Source: Gigaspora margarita (taxonomy: Eukaryota > Glomeromycota > Glomeromycetes > Diversisporales > Gigasporaceae). Taken from it: 64,000 nt of DNA. The notes beneath the pieces were generated by a model that had not been told where the DNA came from, did no database searches, and worked only from the letters and a program-made list of their open reading frames with translations. Position numbers and translations under genes: made by a program. The stretch spans positions 1 through 64,000 of the forward strand of contig WTPW01001116.1 in the NCBI GenBank assembly GCA_009809945.1. The letters are read 5' to 3'. This document shows, one piece after another, positions 23,156 to 35,246 of this stretch (the stretch's first letter is position 1; every line of letters begins with the position of its first letter).

Positions 23156-24471
23156 TTATTTTATAGTTGTTGAATTTTCAGAGGTGCAACTGGGAGGAGG
23201 TAAATTGGACACAGGGATAGTAGATGTAGGGGGATGGGAAGAAGGTGGATTGGAAGTAGGATGATCAGATGAAGGCTAATCGATGTAGGTTTGTTTTCTC
23301 TAATTTGATCAGTGAGATTTGTAAGGTTAACAGGTAAAGTGTTGGCATTCGAAGAAGTAGATGCAGAAGCAAAAGGGCCTGGTCTTCTTCTTTTCTTGGA
23401 ATATTGTTCCTCAATTACTGTATTTTCCCCATAATAAGCTACCTCCTAAAATAAGAGATTTTCAGACGAATTTTTAAAAAAATCGTTAACAGTCGCTACA
23501 TATAAAACTTTTTATTTTACTATATAAACCTTAAAAGTGTGATTAAGTAAAGTTATTCAGAACAACGAAATACATCTACAATAAAAATTTCATGGCATTT
23601 AGACAACTTTATATTAGTAAGTTTTTCAATTTTTCAAAAAATTCAACAACTCGAAATTAAGCTACCCCTACGCTTTTTTGTGTAACTTTTTGCCCAAAAA
23701 TGGTAGCTTATTTTCGGGAAAATACAGTACATCCAGTTGATTGTTAAATTCTTTGTGCGATTTTGATTTTCCATTCAAAGAAGAGTTAGATAGTTGCGGT
23801 TCATTGCTTGCATAACTCCATTTAATTTCCGAGGAAATTATGTGAGGAATTTTACTCTGAGGACCAAGTTTAAATCTTCCAATTACAGATAAGACAGTCT
23901 TTTTAAGACTATCTCTAAGTGAATCGTAATGGCCATTTGCATTTGCATAAGACACGATTACATCAGAGTCTATGCCTTTTTGACCAGTTACTGCATTATA
24001 CAGTTTCTTTGATAGCATGAAACTGTGTCGTCCTATATCATTGTTAGATTTGTACGAATTAGTTACAGCAGGCGCCGAGTAGATCAATAAGGGAAAAGCA
24101 TAAGGAAGGTCCTCTGGTGTACAAAGTGAGTCAGATTGTGCAAAAATCGGAACAGTTTGGATAAGAGATACCTTAAAAAAAAATAGATAAATTTTTTGAG
24201 CAATCCTGTTTTGTTTAAATACTTAATCTAAAGCAAAAATATATATATATTCAATATTTTCATGGAAGACATATCTTCCAATCATATGCACAATCGAATT
24301 TTTTTCAAAGTTAGCTATCAAAGATTCTGTATTTGCGGTAAAGCCTTTAAAAATAATTTCTCTATATTCGTCTTCATCATCATTGACGCGATATAAAGCA
24401 TTTCCAGTTAAAAATTTTTCATTGCCGCTAATCGTTTTAACGAAGCAAAAAGCAATAAATATTGAGGACAT
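23156..24471 (-). pseudogene. OB-fold-like protein gene split by a MITE
   Basis: Exon 1 (24471 to about 24223) starts at an ATG and encodes a beta-rich domain (EYREIIFKGFTANTES, VHMIGRYVFHENIEYIYIF). A TAA sits exactly at a likely splice donor (GATTAA-GTATTT) and may be a changed CAA. Exon 2 starts at 24171 after a 51-nt intron and holds a second similar domain (DSLKKTVLSVIGRFKLG, PHIISSEIKWSY). At 23728 the frame runs into a 310-bp MITE. With one TA retained, the frame continues on the other side at 23415 into IEEQYSKKRRRPGPFAS and a Ser/Thr/Pro-rich tail with one further frameshift. The paired 'IGRF/IGRY' strands suggest two OB-folds, as in single-strand DNA-binding proteins. That is my inference. 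It lies just 5' of the Helitron gene on the same strand, so it may be a Helitron accessory gene. Confidence 0.55.
23418..23727. mobile_element. Tc1/mariner-type MITE (copy 1)
   Basis: Inverted ends are ACTGTATTTTCCC(C/G)...AATAAGCTACC, about 26 bp, flanked by TA (23416-23417 and 23728-23729). It shares most of its 310-bp interior with 55322-55639 (AACAGT, GTGCCATTAAGTAAAC-like and TACCCC...TTTTTTGTGTAA segments). Non-coding. Inserted in the OB-fold-like gene. Confidence 0.9.
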
Positions 24472-24691
24472 TTTTTCGAACAGATAAGTATTTATTAAAT
24501 CGGTATTATAGTTGTATTAGAATTAGAGTGAACAATAGAATTGTAGGTAAACGAATTTAAAGAAAGTTGGTAATTTTCAGTTCTTTTTATAGGTTTTAAA
24601 AATGATATGATGCATTGTAAATATTATTTAATGAAAGTGGCTTATCACAAGAAACTTTTGTTTCATATATGCTTTAATTAGATATAAAAAA

Positions 24692-25285
24692 AGAAAGATA
24701 TTATGTTATAATTAAAAAATAGTTTATTTTGCAAGATAAGAGATTTCGTTTTTTTATTTTTTTGCATGTTTGATCTTAACTAAATTTGAAAATTTTATTC
24801 AAGCATGTTATCGAAATTTGATATCAGTTGCGAATCATCGATCAGAAATCTATTGTATTTCTATGAAGAATTCATTACTCTCTTAAGGAAGAATAACAAA
24901 TCAAGAAAAGCACAAATCAAATATAACATACCCCAAGCATTTAGATGTAAACAAAAGAAAGATAACATGTTTGGAATTACATAAATAGTTTATTTACAAG
25001 ATAAGAAATCTCAATTTTTTTATTTTCTTGCATATTTAATCTTAACTAAATCTGAGAATTATATTTAAAAAAAAATTCTAGTATATTACACATCGATAGT
25101 AGATAAATATTGATAAGTATATTATTGAAATTTGATATCAGTTGTGAATCTTTGATTAGAGATCTATTCATATTTCTAAAGTAGGGCGTGAAAAATCTAA
25201 TACTCTGGTATTCTCTTAACAAAGAATAATAAATTAGAAAACGCATGAATTAAATATAACATACCCTGAGCATTTTTAAAGATTA
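24692..25285. repeat. Imperfect direct repeat, unit about 270-300 bp
   Basis: AATAGTTTATTT-GCAAGATAAG, TTGCAT-TTTAATCTTAACTAAAT, GAAATTTGATATCAGTTG-GAATC and AAATATAACATACCC occur in order twice (from about 24715 and 24986). No coding sense in either copy. Upstream of the OB-fold-like gene. Confidence 0.7.
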
Positions 25286-25684
25286 ATCAAAAATGAGTAG
25301 AGAATGCAAATAGAGTACATTGGCAAATATTATTCTCTGGATACTATATGTGATGCAAAATCGATAATATTAAATGAAGCAAGTTAATCGTGTGCAAATT
25401 CTTAAAGAGGTATATAATTCATAAACAAAATCAGTTTTTTGAATTTTGATCAGATATTGATAAAGCAAATAACAAAATGAACAATTTTTTTTTAAAATCA
25501 AATCTAGATTTTTTTTCGATTTAGAAATAGTACGAGTAAGATTGAATTCAAACTCAGATAATAAGGAAGTGAATTTTTTTATACAGATCGAGATTTTATC
25601 AATAAGTTGCAAAAACGAAAAAAAAAATGGATTTCACAATATTATTTTTGTAGCAACAATCATTTCATTATTCGAGATCATAAC

Positions 25685-26335
25685 ATAAGTAAATTCATTG
25701 TGTTAGCGAAAGTGGCTTTGTTTCTATTATCTCGTAAGTTGTGATTGGAGTTTTTTGAGATTAAACTTTTATAGAATAGTGTAGTTTTTTAAAAAAAGCG
25801 GTCAAAAAATTCTTATATTCTAAAAATGGTAAAGACTACATTACCATAAGAATGAAAAGTTTTTTTTAATTTTAAAAATTTTATTATTTAACTGAATATT
25901 GGTTACTGTAATTATTTTTTTTATTATATATATTGCAAATATAATATTATTATATATTATAAATAAGTGCAATTTTCTAATGAATTACTATAAATCGTAT
26001 TAGGTTAGAATAAGATCAACATTATTCTAGATCATACGATAAGTAAATTCATTGTGGTAGCAAAAGTGGCTTTATTAGACAAATAAATAATGCTCGTGTG
26101 TTATTTCTATGTGATTAGAGTTCTTTGAGACTAAACTTTTTATAGAATGGTATAGTTTTTTTAAAAAAAACCATCAGAAAATTTATATATCCTAAAACGG
26201 TAAGGACTATTTTTTCTCAAAAACAAAAAATTTTATTTTAATTAATGGATATATGTTACTGAGATTATTTTATTATACATTGCAAAAAAAAAAATGAAGT
26301 AATATAATATTATATATTATAATAAATAACAAATG
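25685..26335. repeat. Second imperfect direct repeat pair
   Basis: AAGTAAATTCATTGTG-TAGC-AAAGTGGCTTT, GATT-GAGTT-TTTGAGA-TAAACTTTT and ATAGAAT-GT-TAGTTTTTT occur from about 25689 and again from about 26041, each followed by an AT-rich TATTATATATTATAA end. Non-coding. Confidence 0.7.
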
Positions 26336-26836
26336 TTTTATTTTAATAAAGTGAGAAAGTAACAAAATAAACAAAAGAACGCATAAACATTCAGATGTAT
26401 AAGTCGCAGTTTTCTTGTAAATCATATTAAAATCAACGCAGCATACTCAAAATCGTAATTAGCTTGAACAGAGCAAACCTGGTCCAAGCAATGGTTGCAC
26501 AAAAAAAAAGTCTTTTTTTTTGCTTATAAATAAGACAATTGTTCATAGCAGAGTTGAACGGAGTACTAGGATTAAGATCAAGATCATGATCTTATAAAGA
26601 TCAAGATCAATAGGAAATACATATAAAACAATTTCAAATTTGTACCACTTTGTCTTTCCTTTTATAAGCATTTTTTCGCTAAATTAATAAAAAATGATAA
26701 ACAGATCTAACTTAAAAAAGATAAATTTATCAATTCTAATGGTTAAAACCCATAGCACAAATGTGAAAGAGATTCGGGAGAGAGTCAACAATAAAAACCG
26801 GTCAAATATAAAAATCTAATATTTCACTTAAACTTA

Positions 26837-27039
26837 CCGTAGTGCACTGACTAAAAGACCCCCTTTCATAATACCCCCATGCAAAAGACCCGGGTATTAT
26901 ATATAGCACAAAATTATATAACTCTGTTAAAAATTAGAAATTTTGGCCCAGTAAAAAACAAGATACCCCCGGGTATTTTGTAAGTTTTTTGCCAGGGTTT
27001 TTGTATAAAACCCCAGGTCTTTTAGGCAGTGCACTACGG
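26837..27039. mobile_element. Tc1/mariner-type MITE, 203 bp
   Basis: TIRs CCGTAGTGCACTG(A/C)CTAAAAGACC, 24 bp with one mismatch, flanked by TA (26835-26836 and 27040-27041). The interior is rich in GGGTATT and CCCGGG-like words. Non-coding. Confidence 0.9.
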
Positions 27040-27041
27040 TA

Positions 27042-27890
27042 ATTATTTTAAAAACTGTAGCATAAAATCTTTTAACCTTTTTTTTATTTAAAAGATATAG
27101 ATTTAAAGAATTTGTAATTTGGTTTTAGCTAAATATTTTAAATATTTAGCTCTGTATAAATTTTTAAAAAGTGTCCACAATAATATGGTAGGCCATTGTA
27201 TTAATATCTTTGCAAGTTTCTAATATATTTTTATAAAAATTAAGATTCTATAGTCTGTAATACTTTCATAAGGCTACTTAGTAAATGTTTTTTTTTAGTT
27301 AGCATAGTAAAATTTTGTGTAAATAATTGCCAGATGTAGGGCATTCTTAAAAAACGCATATAAACAAATCCTGTTACTACTGTATTAAATAGATGTTAAT
27401 TTTAAAAATTTAGGCAATTATTTAGTTGCCAAGTCAAATAAGATTGGCAATTTCTGTCACTGAATTTTTTGTGCTAAAGAATTCTCACATCTAAACCCAA
27501 ATAAGAATTAAACTTTTATGTATATGTTATACAGACAGAGTCTACAAAAAAAAAATTGTATTAATTAGTGATATCAAGTAATTGATGTTTGATTATCACA
27601 AACATGCGTTAGAAAAAAACTTAATTTCATGCTCTAACAAAATCTTAATTCAACAGAACTTTAAGTGGTACGACATAATTTATCTATATTCAAGCGACCA
27701 ATAGAAACAAGGCAGATTTTTCTAATAATTTATTCTACTAACGGTAGTAGAAATATAGATTCAGTGAATTGTGTTACTAACAAATGTAATGAATTATGTG
27801 ATTCAACTTTTTGTTTAAATTTATATAAGCATGATGTATAATGAGATTGCGTCACACCTAACGCTATTGGTACAATTGACACTACATGCT
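27042..27890. other. Gene-free AT-rich region
   Basis: No supported gene. It probably includes the former promoter of the Kelch gene downstream. Confidence 0.45.
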
Positions 27891-28039
27891 AAGTATTGTA
27901 TTTTTTCGAGACATTTTATATAAATGGGGACGAAAAGATAGATTTTAATATGAAAATAATTTATCTCTCATCTATGAGAGTTCGAAAGATCATGAGGAAC
28001 ATAGGTAGATTGTTTTTTTTAATGATAATATTGTTTTGG

Positions 28040-29605
28040 TATGAATTTGTTTCAGAATATTCTTGCATTGTCATATTTTGTTCGATGCACTTTTAATCAT
28101 TTGTCAAAATATTCTTATCGCTCTGGCTCGACTAGCATATCAATTGGTCCAAGACTTTATTTCTTTGGTAGGCAAACTGCTTCATCTGATTCTGAAATCA
28201 GGTATCTTAAACTATCAAGTTCATTTAGTATTTTACGCTTCGTGGCATAATTATATTGGGATGCAGTTTTAGTAGTTCTTGTATTAGTTCTATTGATAAT
28301 ACTACTTTTTTCTTAATTGGTGGGAAAACATATGGATAAAATACCAACAACTATACATACAGTTCATCAATATATGTCTTTAATTCTAAATTTCACGATG
28401 GACAACACCAAGTATCAATCATTCCAATTCTGGCTTTGAGAACTGTACTAATTTTGCAAGCTGTTATTGATAATAGCGGTAAAATTTTTATTTTTGGAGG
28501 AGCAGATTTTTATGGCAATTCGACAGCTGTTTGTTATAACGATATGAATATACTTAATATCACTACTATGACATGGACGACACTGCCTCAATTACTGAAT
28601 TATGATATATCTCCTGCTTATGCTGCAGTGTTATTACAAAATGGTCGGATTGTTTATTTTGTTGAAAATTCAATTATTGGAGGAGCTCTTACTAAATCTG
28701 AATCAGGCATGGTTTAAATATATATAATGTTTCATTCATTGCATTTTTAATGTTGTTATATCACATATAGATTTTGATATTTGAAACAAAATCTTATACC
28801 TGGTTTACTAAAGTAATGTACACGATTATTATCATTACTATTATTAAGCTTATTCAAAATAATTGTTGTGAATATACACGATTATTATTATTACTATTAT
28901 TAAGCTTATTCAAAATTAATTGTTGTGAATATACTATTTTTTAGACTTTTAGTAGTTCTACTATTGAATCTCATAGTGGGAATTCTGCTGTCTTGAGTAT
29001 GCTACATATAATGACATCAAAGTAAAATAGGTTACCCGCTAGGTTATTACAAGCGCTGTCAACTATTACCAATTATCACATTATTACATAAATAAATTTA
29101 TTTGTAATCATCTGCAGAATCAATAAAAATAAAAACACCTATTCGTCAGGTCTTTTTAATTTTTGATATTTATCCTTACTAAATGTTATTGCCTTTTATT
29201 AGCCAAAAGTGGAGATATTATTGTATATGGTGGTTCAACAAATATTAATAGCACCAATATAGTGCGTTATAATTTTGTTGCATTAATACTATGTCTAAGT
29301 TTGACCAACTCCAAATATTTCATCGATAGAAGCTCCACTGCCACTTTCAGAACATTCTGCCACATTATACGAAAATTATATGATCCTTGCATTTGTAATT
29401 TCTAATTTTAATGTTCAGACCGAGAATATAGCACACATTACAATTATCTTTATATTTTCGGCGTACAAAATTATGCCTGGGTCACATCCACTGCAAGCAA
29501 AACAATATTTATTGATACGCAATCAAGTAATGATAAACTATATATTGCAATTGGTGTTGGTGTAGGTGGAATTATTTTAGCTGTAATTATCTTTACTGAT
29601 TGATT
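28040..29605 (+). pseudogene. Kelch-repeat protein with C-terminal membrane helix, decayed
   Basis: Blade-like segments appear in different frames: SGSTSISIGPRLYFFGR then SEIRYLKLSSSFSI (28120-28240); TTFFLIGGKTYG (about 28300); VIDNSGKIFIFGGADFYGN then YNDMNILNITTMTWTTLP and AAVLLQNGRIVYF (28450-28660); SSSTIESHSGNSAVL (28950-28995); and SGDIIVYGGSTNIN (29205-29250). Near 29450-29580 come YIFGVQNYAWVTSTAS and a hydrophobic helix, YIAIGVGVGGIILAVIIF, then stops. Kelch propellers mediate protein contacts. Here the layout suggests a membrane-anchored extracellular or lumenal propeller. Frame changes in almost every segment, partly introns and partly indels, and missing blades make a functional product unlikely. 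Confidence 0.7.
28820..28932. repeat. Two-copy 56-bp tandem duplication
   Basis: ACACGATTATTAT(C/T)ATTACT...TTCAAAAT-AATTGTTGTGAATAT occurs twice in a row inside non-coding sequence of the Kelch pseudogene. Units differ at one substitution and one indel, so it is recent. Confidence 0.85.
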
Positions 29606-29649
29606 TTAATATGTAAAAAATGGCATAAAGAAATTATTGAAATAGCAGA

Positions 29650-30880
29650 ATCTCAATGAACGTATGTAAGCGTGAAGAATATATGTCGTTGTTTATGCAC
29701 CTGGAATAACTACCCCAGAACGAATGCGTGAAACGCCTGTATATGGAATACTCATTCTGATAATAAAGCCATGCAAAATTAATTTATATTACGAAAAAGG
29801 CTTTATCGGCAAAAGAAAATAAGCAAAATATAAATTTAATTTGTTACTTAGCATTTAGGCAAACATGTAATAATCCATTTTTCTTCTAGCATAAATTTTT
29901 TTATTAGTAAATGTATACTGATTTTAAAATAAACGTCATTTTTTTATTCACGAATGAATACATAACAGTTAATAATTTACATAAATTAATAAATGACGCA
30001 GAGCATATGCTCTAATTTTGTTATCCGAATGCATGAATATTCAATGTGATTAAATAGGTTTCATCATACAGTCAACCAAAAGACTTAATGCAGATTAGAT
30101 GGTAAATTTAGGCTTGCGAACGTTTAAAGTGTACTTCATTTTATTCTTTTTGTTCGTCAAAATCAAATTTTTATTGGTTCTAAATTGACAAAAATTGCAA
30201 TAGAATTGTAAGAAACTTGAATACAATTCTATTTAATATGTAGATTTGAAGTTAAAAAGAAATAAATAATAAAAATTCAAATGAGGAATACTTTAATACG
30301 CTAATTCAATACCAATATCTACTACCAGATTTTTATTTGCTAATGCCCATTTGTTTATCAGCGACCTTTTTATTAATAATTACTTATTTACATGAGTAAT
30401 CGTTAAAGCGGGCAGATCACATTGTTTAATATTAGGGTTAGGGCTCATTGTTAGATATGCTTTGTAATAAAAATATCCAAAACCGTTGAGTATTACTATA
30501 TTAGCGGAACAAATTTCCACTTGCATGCATACGGATTAGGGTATACCCCATGATCTTGATTTAGTGATCGGGGTATTTATATAAATAACCTAGTCTAAAA
30601 GCTGAAGGAATATTAACTTAGTAAAAGAAAATAATACTTTAAGACAGTGGTTATAAAATTACCGTAATTTACGAAATTTTGGCGATTTTGTGGTAAGTTT
30701 CAGTAAACTAGTTTTTAGTTTTTGAAACGTGATATGAAAGTCACATGAAAATTAAATGGCGATTGTTACGGACCGGCTTACTATAATTAAACCTTAACTC
30801 CGACCAATGTAGTGTCCACAAGTCGCATGGATGTTGTGCCAGCAACTTTCCTTAATTAATTTACTTATAATTGTTATATT
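29650..30880. other. Intergenic region upstream of the kinase
   Basis: Mostly AT-rich without a gene. It holds a telomere-like ATTAGGGTTAGGG at about 30422-30434 and a short hairpin, ATACCCC...GGGGTAT, near 30542-30575. The kinase promoter should lie in the last few hundred bases. Confidence 0.5.
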
Positions 30881-30897
30881 TGATGAAATTAAAAGTC

Positions 30898-32128
30898 ATG
30901 GAAAACACACCAGAAGAATGGCTTAAAAAATCTATTTCCGATGGGTATATTAATTATCTCGAATATAATAAATTTTCAGACCCTGCAATTATTGGTGCTG
31001 GAGCATTTGGAAAGGTCTTTAAATGCGAATGGAAAGATTGTGAATTAATGGTTGCATTTAAATGCCTTAAAATCGATACCAATTTAAGATTAGATGAAAA
31101 AATTATTAAAGATTTATTAAAGAGGTATTATTTATTGCATTAAGATTTGAATTATTTTCTAATATAATAAATTACTTATTAAATTCTTATAATGCATATT
31201 GTTAGCTTAAACTATTAAGAAGAGTTAGTAATCACCCAAATATTATTTCTTTTTATGGAGTCACTAAAAGTATGCATTCTCATAATATCTGAGTATTGAA
31301 TCACTATTACAATATATTTAAATTATTTACAATATCTAATACAAATATATAGATTGTGATGGACATTATCTTATGGTTATGCAATATGCAAACGAGGAAA
31401 CTTTAAGAGAATATCTAAAAGCAGAATTCGATAATTTACAATGGGAGGATAAGCTACACATTGCTAGAGAAATACACTCGGACTTTTATTCTTACATGAT
31501 AATCATATTGTTCATAGAGACTTGGTAAATATTGTATGCATTTTACTAGATGAATTATTGTACGTATTTTTAATTCATTGACTATTGTATGGAATATTAA
31601 ATAACTAATGCTGTAATAATTTAGCATTCGAAGAATATCTTAATTCATCAAAAACAACCAAAGATTGCAGATTTTGGATTATCGAAACAGATAAATGAGA
31701 TATCTATGATGACTTCAGACTCAATTGCTCATGGAATGCTGGTTTACGTTGAGCCACAATGCTTTATTGTCCCCAGATATAAATGTGATAAGAAATCTGA
31801 CGTTTATAGTTTTGGAATAATTTTATGGGAAATTTCAAGCGATAGACTACCATTTGAATCCTTCGATTCATTTAGTATAATTGGTTTGGTATCCCAAGGG
31901 AGAAGAGATGATCCTATCGAAGGCACACCATTAAAATATATTGAGCTTTACAAACAATGTTGGGATAAGAATCCTGACAATCGTCCAGAGACAAAGTTAA
32001 TTTTCAACACTTTAAAACAACTCGCTAACGAAGGCTTATATCAATTTACCACTAACAAACATTTAAATAAAGATAATGGTATCTCTTCAAGTCTTGTCAA
32101 TTCACATATTAATTCACTTGAAAATTAA
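30898..32128 (+). pseudogene. TKL-type protein kinase domain, four exons, two frameshifts
   Basis: Exon 1 starts at ATG 30898 (MENTPEEWLKKSI), with the glycine loop IGAGAFGKVFK and the lysine in MVAFKCLK. Exon 2 (31206-31269) has LLRRVSNHPNIISFYGVTK. Exon 3 (31353-31524) has YLMVMQYANEETLREYL, then LGLLFLHDNHIVHRDL in a shifted frame. Exon 4 (from 31625) has HSKNILIHQ, DFGLSKQ, YKCDKKSDVYSFGIILWE and CWDKNPDNRPE. Lys, HRD and DFG are all present. Two single-base deletions (in the A-run at the end of exon 1, and before LGLLFLH in exon 3) break it, unless they are assembly errors. An upstream ATG at 30883 is also in frame. It belongs with the LRR stretch downstream. The kinase and LRR were probably one protein, perhaps a signalling kinase whose partner is set by the LRR domain. 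Confidence 0.75.
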
Positions 32129-34110
32129 GACATCGGCTCCACTTTATTTATCGGATACAATAAATTCAAAAACTTTAGCGCAGGAAAATAGTACTCTTGA
32201 GAAATTAAGAAACGTAATATACGAATGTTTAAATCAACGCAAATTTCTCGAAGCAATAGAGCTTTTTTTGAAGAAATTCTCAAAAATAGCAAGGATGGTC
32301 CCGAAGATTAAAAAAAAAAAGCTTCAACCAGTGATCTTTCAGGTTTTAGATTTGAATTGAAAAATTTAGACGAGTTAATAAATGTGTTTTGCAAGAATAC
32401 CACGCTGACTTCTTTGAAACTATATCATAGTAATCTTGGAGCAGAACGAGGGAAAGTATTAGCAGATGCACTTTGCAAGAACTCCACGTTGACTTCTTTG
32501 GATCTTAATCATAATGAACTTGGATCAGAAGGAGGAAAAGCATTAGCAGATGCACTTTTGCAAGAATATCTCGCTAGCTTCATTGGATCTTAGTTTTAAT
32601 GGACTTGGAACAGAAGGAGGAAAAGCACTGGCTGTTGCACTTTGCAAGAATACCACGCTGAACCTTTTAAATTTTAGTTCTTACGAACTTGAATTTGATG
32701 AAGGAAAAGCATTAGCAAATACACTTTGCAAAAACTCCAAGCTGACTTCTTTGCAACTATATATGGTAATAAACTTGGAGAAGGAGGAAAAGCTTTAGCA
32801 GTTGCACTTTGCAAAATACAACACTGAAAGTTTTGGATCTTCGTTTTAATGAACTTGGATTTGAAGAAGGAAAAGTATTAGCAAATGCACTTTGCAAAAA
32901 CTCCATACTTACTTCTTAGGAACTATATGGTAATAAACTTGGATCAGAAGGAGGAAAAGCATTAGCAGATGCACTTTGCAAGAATATCTCGCTAACTTCT
33001 TTGGATCTTAGTTTTAATGAACTTGGAGCAGAAGGAGGAAAAGTATTAGCAGATGCACTTTGCAAGAACTCCACGTTGACTTCTTTGGATCTTAATCATA
33101 ATGAACTTGGATCAGAAGGAGGAAAAGCATTAGCAGATGCACTTTTGCAAGAATATCTCGCTAGCTTCATTGGATCTTAGTTTTAATGGACTTGGAGCAG
33201 AAGGAGGGAAATCATTGGCAATTGCACTTTGCGAGAATACCACGCTGAACATTTTAAATCTTAGTTCTAATGAACTTGGATCAGAAGGAGGAAAAGCATT
33301 AGCAGATGCACTATGCGAGAATGTCACGCTAACTTCATTAAAATTAATTTGGATCGGAAGGAGGAAAAGCATTAGCAGATGCACTTTGCAAGAACAATAC
33401 GTTGACCTCATTGATTCTTCGTTTCAATAGACTTGGATTAGGAGGAGAAAAGCATTAGCAAATGCACTTTGCACGAACACCACGCTAACTTCATTAGATC
33501 TTGATGAAAATGAACTTGGATCGGAAGGAGGAAAAGCATTAGCAGATGCACTTTGCAAGAACACTACGTTAACTTCATTGATTTTAATTGCAATAGACTT
33601 GGATCAGGAGGAGGAAAAGCATTAGCAAATGCACTTTGCACGAACACATCTTTAACTTTTCTAGATCTCGCCGAAAATGGGCTTGGATCAGAAGAAGGAA
33701 AAGCATTAGCTGATGCGCTTGACAAGAACATTTCGCTTAAAGTTTTGATTCTACAATATAATGAACTTGGAACTGGAGGAAAAGCATTAGCAGTTGCACT
33801 TAGCAAGAACATTTCGCTAAAAGATTTGGATTTACGATATAATGTACTTTAAGCAGGAAAAAAGCATTGACACCATGTTAACCTCATAAAATATTGAAGC
33901 TAATGAACTTGGATCGGAAGGAGGAAAAGCATTAGCAGATCACTTTGCAAGGCCACCACACTGACTTCATTAAATATTGAAGATAATGAACTTGGATCAG
34001 AAGGAGAAAATAACATTAGCAGATGCACTTTCCAAGAACATCACACTGACTTTTTTGAATATTCAGGGTAATAAGATTGACCTTAAAATAAAATCGAATA
34101 ATCCAAATAT
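32129..34110 (+). pseudogene. Helical linker plus RNI-type leucine-rich repeat array, frameshifted
   Basis: After the kinase stop the sense continues in another frame: a helical linker (LEKLRNVIYECLNQRKFLEAIELF, 32195-32265) and FRFELKNLDELINVF. Then come around 20 repeats of 28 residues of the ribonuclease-inhibitor type, consensus NELGSEGGKALADALCKN then TTLTSLDL. Each unit is 84 nt. Several frameshifts and stops (for example at 32591, 32798, 33175 and 33852) cut it into pieces. A 157-bp block at 32453-32609 is repeated identically at 33040-33196. RNI repeats bind proteins. Together with the kinase this would be a kinase-LRR protein. An older relative of the kinase-linker part is at 9264-9850. 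Confidence 0.8.
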
Positions 34111-34351
34111 AAAATTATAAACTGTGTTAACACATTTTTGCAAATAAAATTGCAATTATTAGCTTATTCACAGTGAATTAATCAAATAGAATAAAAATTA
34201 TTTATTTAAAGTATTGTACTAAATAAAAACCAGCAGAGAAAAAGAGAGGAGAAAATACTAAGTATAAAAATAGCAATCTATCAAATATTAAATTCAAGCT
34301 TTAAATATTTATAAAATAATTTATATATGATATAATTTATTAAATATTATA

Positions 34352-34470
34352 ACCCGTATAGCCACAAAATAACTCATAGGGGCGTTGTTTCAGATTTCAG
34401 CCAGAATTAAGCTTAATCTAGGCCGAATTCGAATCACACCCCTGCGCGTTATTTAGCGGTTATACGGTTT
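34352..34470. mobile_element. Short MITE with CCGTATARCC ends
   Basis: Inverted ends AACCCGTATAGCCACAAAAT and, inverted from the right, AAACCGTATAACCGCTAAAT. They resemble the larger element at 56659-57618 (CCGTA(C/T)AAGCG(C/T)GAAATAA). About 120 bp, non-coding. The target duplication is probably TA. Confidence 0.55.
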
Positions 34471-34815
34471 ATTTTGTGAGAATAAGTAATAATTTTAAAC
34501 CTACATGTCAAATTAGCAAGATATCAATGATTTTATGGTTCCCGAAAGTTTTCCCCTATACGACATCACATAGGATGACAATTTACTAATGTCACACATG
34601 CAATTAATCAATGCTAACTCTAACCATACGTGATTTCAGGTAAGTGGCCTATAGAGTACGATAGATTTACAAATCCAAATAACCGACACATATCAATCAT
34701 AATAGTTTTTTTAATGTCATTCCTTCATAGTAGAACGACAATCAATTGTGCATATTGCATGCATGCTGGATATAGTTACATTAAACGGGTTTTTAAAAAA
34801 TATTTAATACTTAAT

Positions 34816-35246
34816 AGTTATTCGGCACGAAGTGCCGAATAACTGAGTTATTTGCTGTATGCTATTTGATTGGTCGATTTTAAGCACCGAAGGTGCTTGA
34901 AATTCGACCAGTCAAATCATATGGCAAATAACGGTAAGGTACAATTGTGTTCTAATGCCAGTAAAGCGCGATAGCGCTTTACTAGTATTAGAACACTATT
35001 GTGCCGTATTGTGAGTACTTCGTGTTTGAATAACTGGATTATACGGCATTTATATTTGTTTTTGCATACCAATGTTGACCGGCGTTTGAGATTTTAAATT
35101 TTTATGCACGTGAGTTACACACATTGTCCGGATAAAATATTTCGGATAACGTGTGTAACTCACGTGCATAAAAATATTAAATTTCAAATGCCGGATAACA
35201 GTTGGTAAATGCAAAATCCAACAAATAGAAAATGCCGTATAATTTA
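34816..35246. repeat. Cluster of four strong hairpins
   Basis: In order: AGTTATTCGGCAC-GAA-GTGCCGAATAACT (34816-34844); an outer GTTATTTGC...GCAAATAAC arm enclosing AAGCACC-GAA-GGTGCTT (34847-34932); a pair around GTAAAGCGC-GAT-AGCGCTTTAC with outer GTGTTCTAAT arms (34938-35004); and a near-100-bp-arm hairpin around TTATGCACGTGAGTTACACAC (35037-35246). The stems are long and the loops very short (GAA, GAT). No gene lies within it; it sits between two convergent LRR genes. Confidence 0.85.

Noticed and set aside
33130-33812. Minus-strand frames opposite the LRR array
   Set aside because: Antisense shadows of 84-nt repeats; periodic because the coding strand is periodic.
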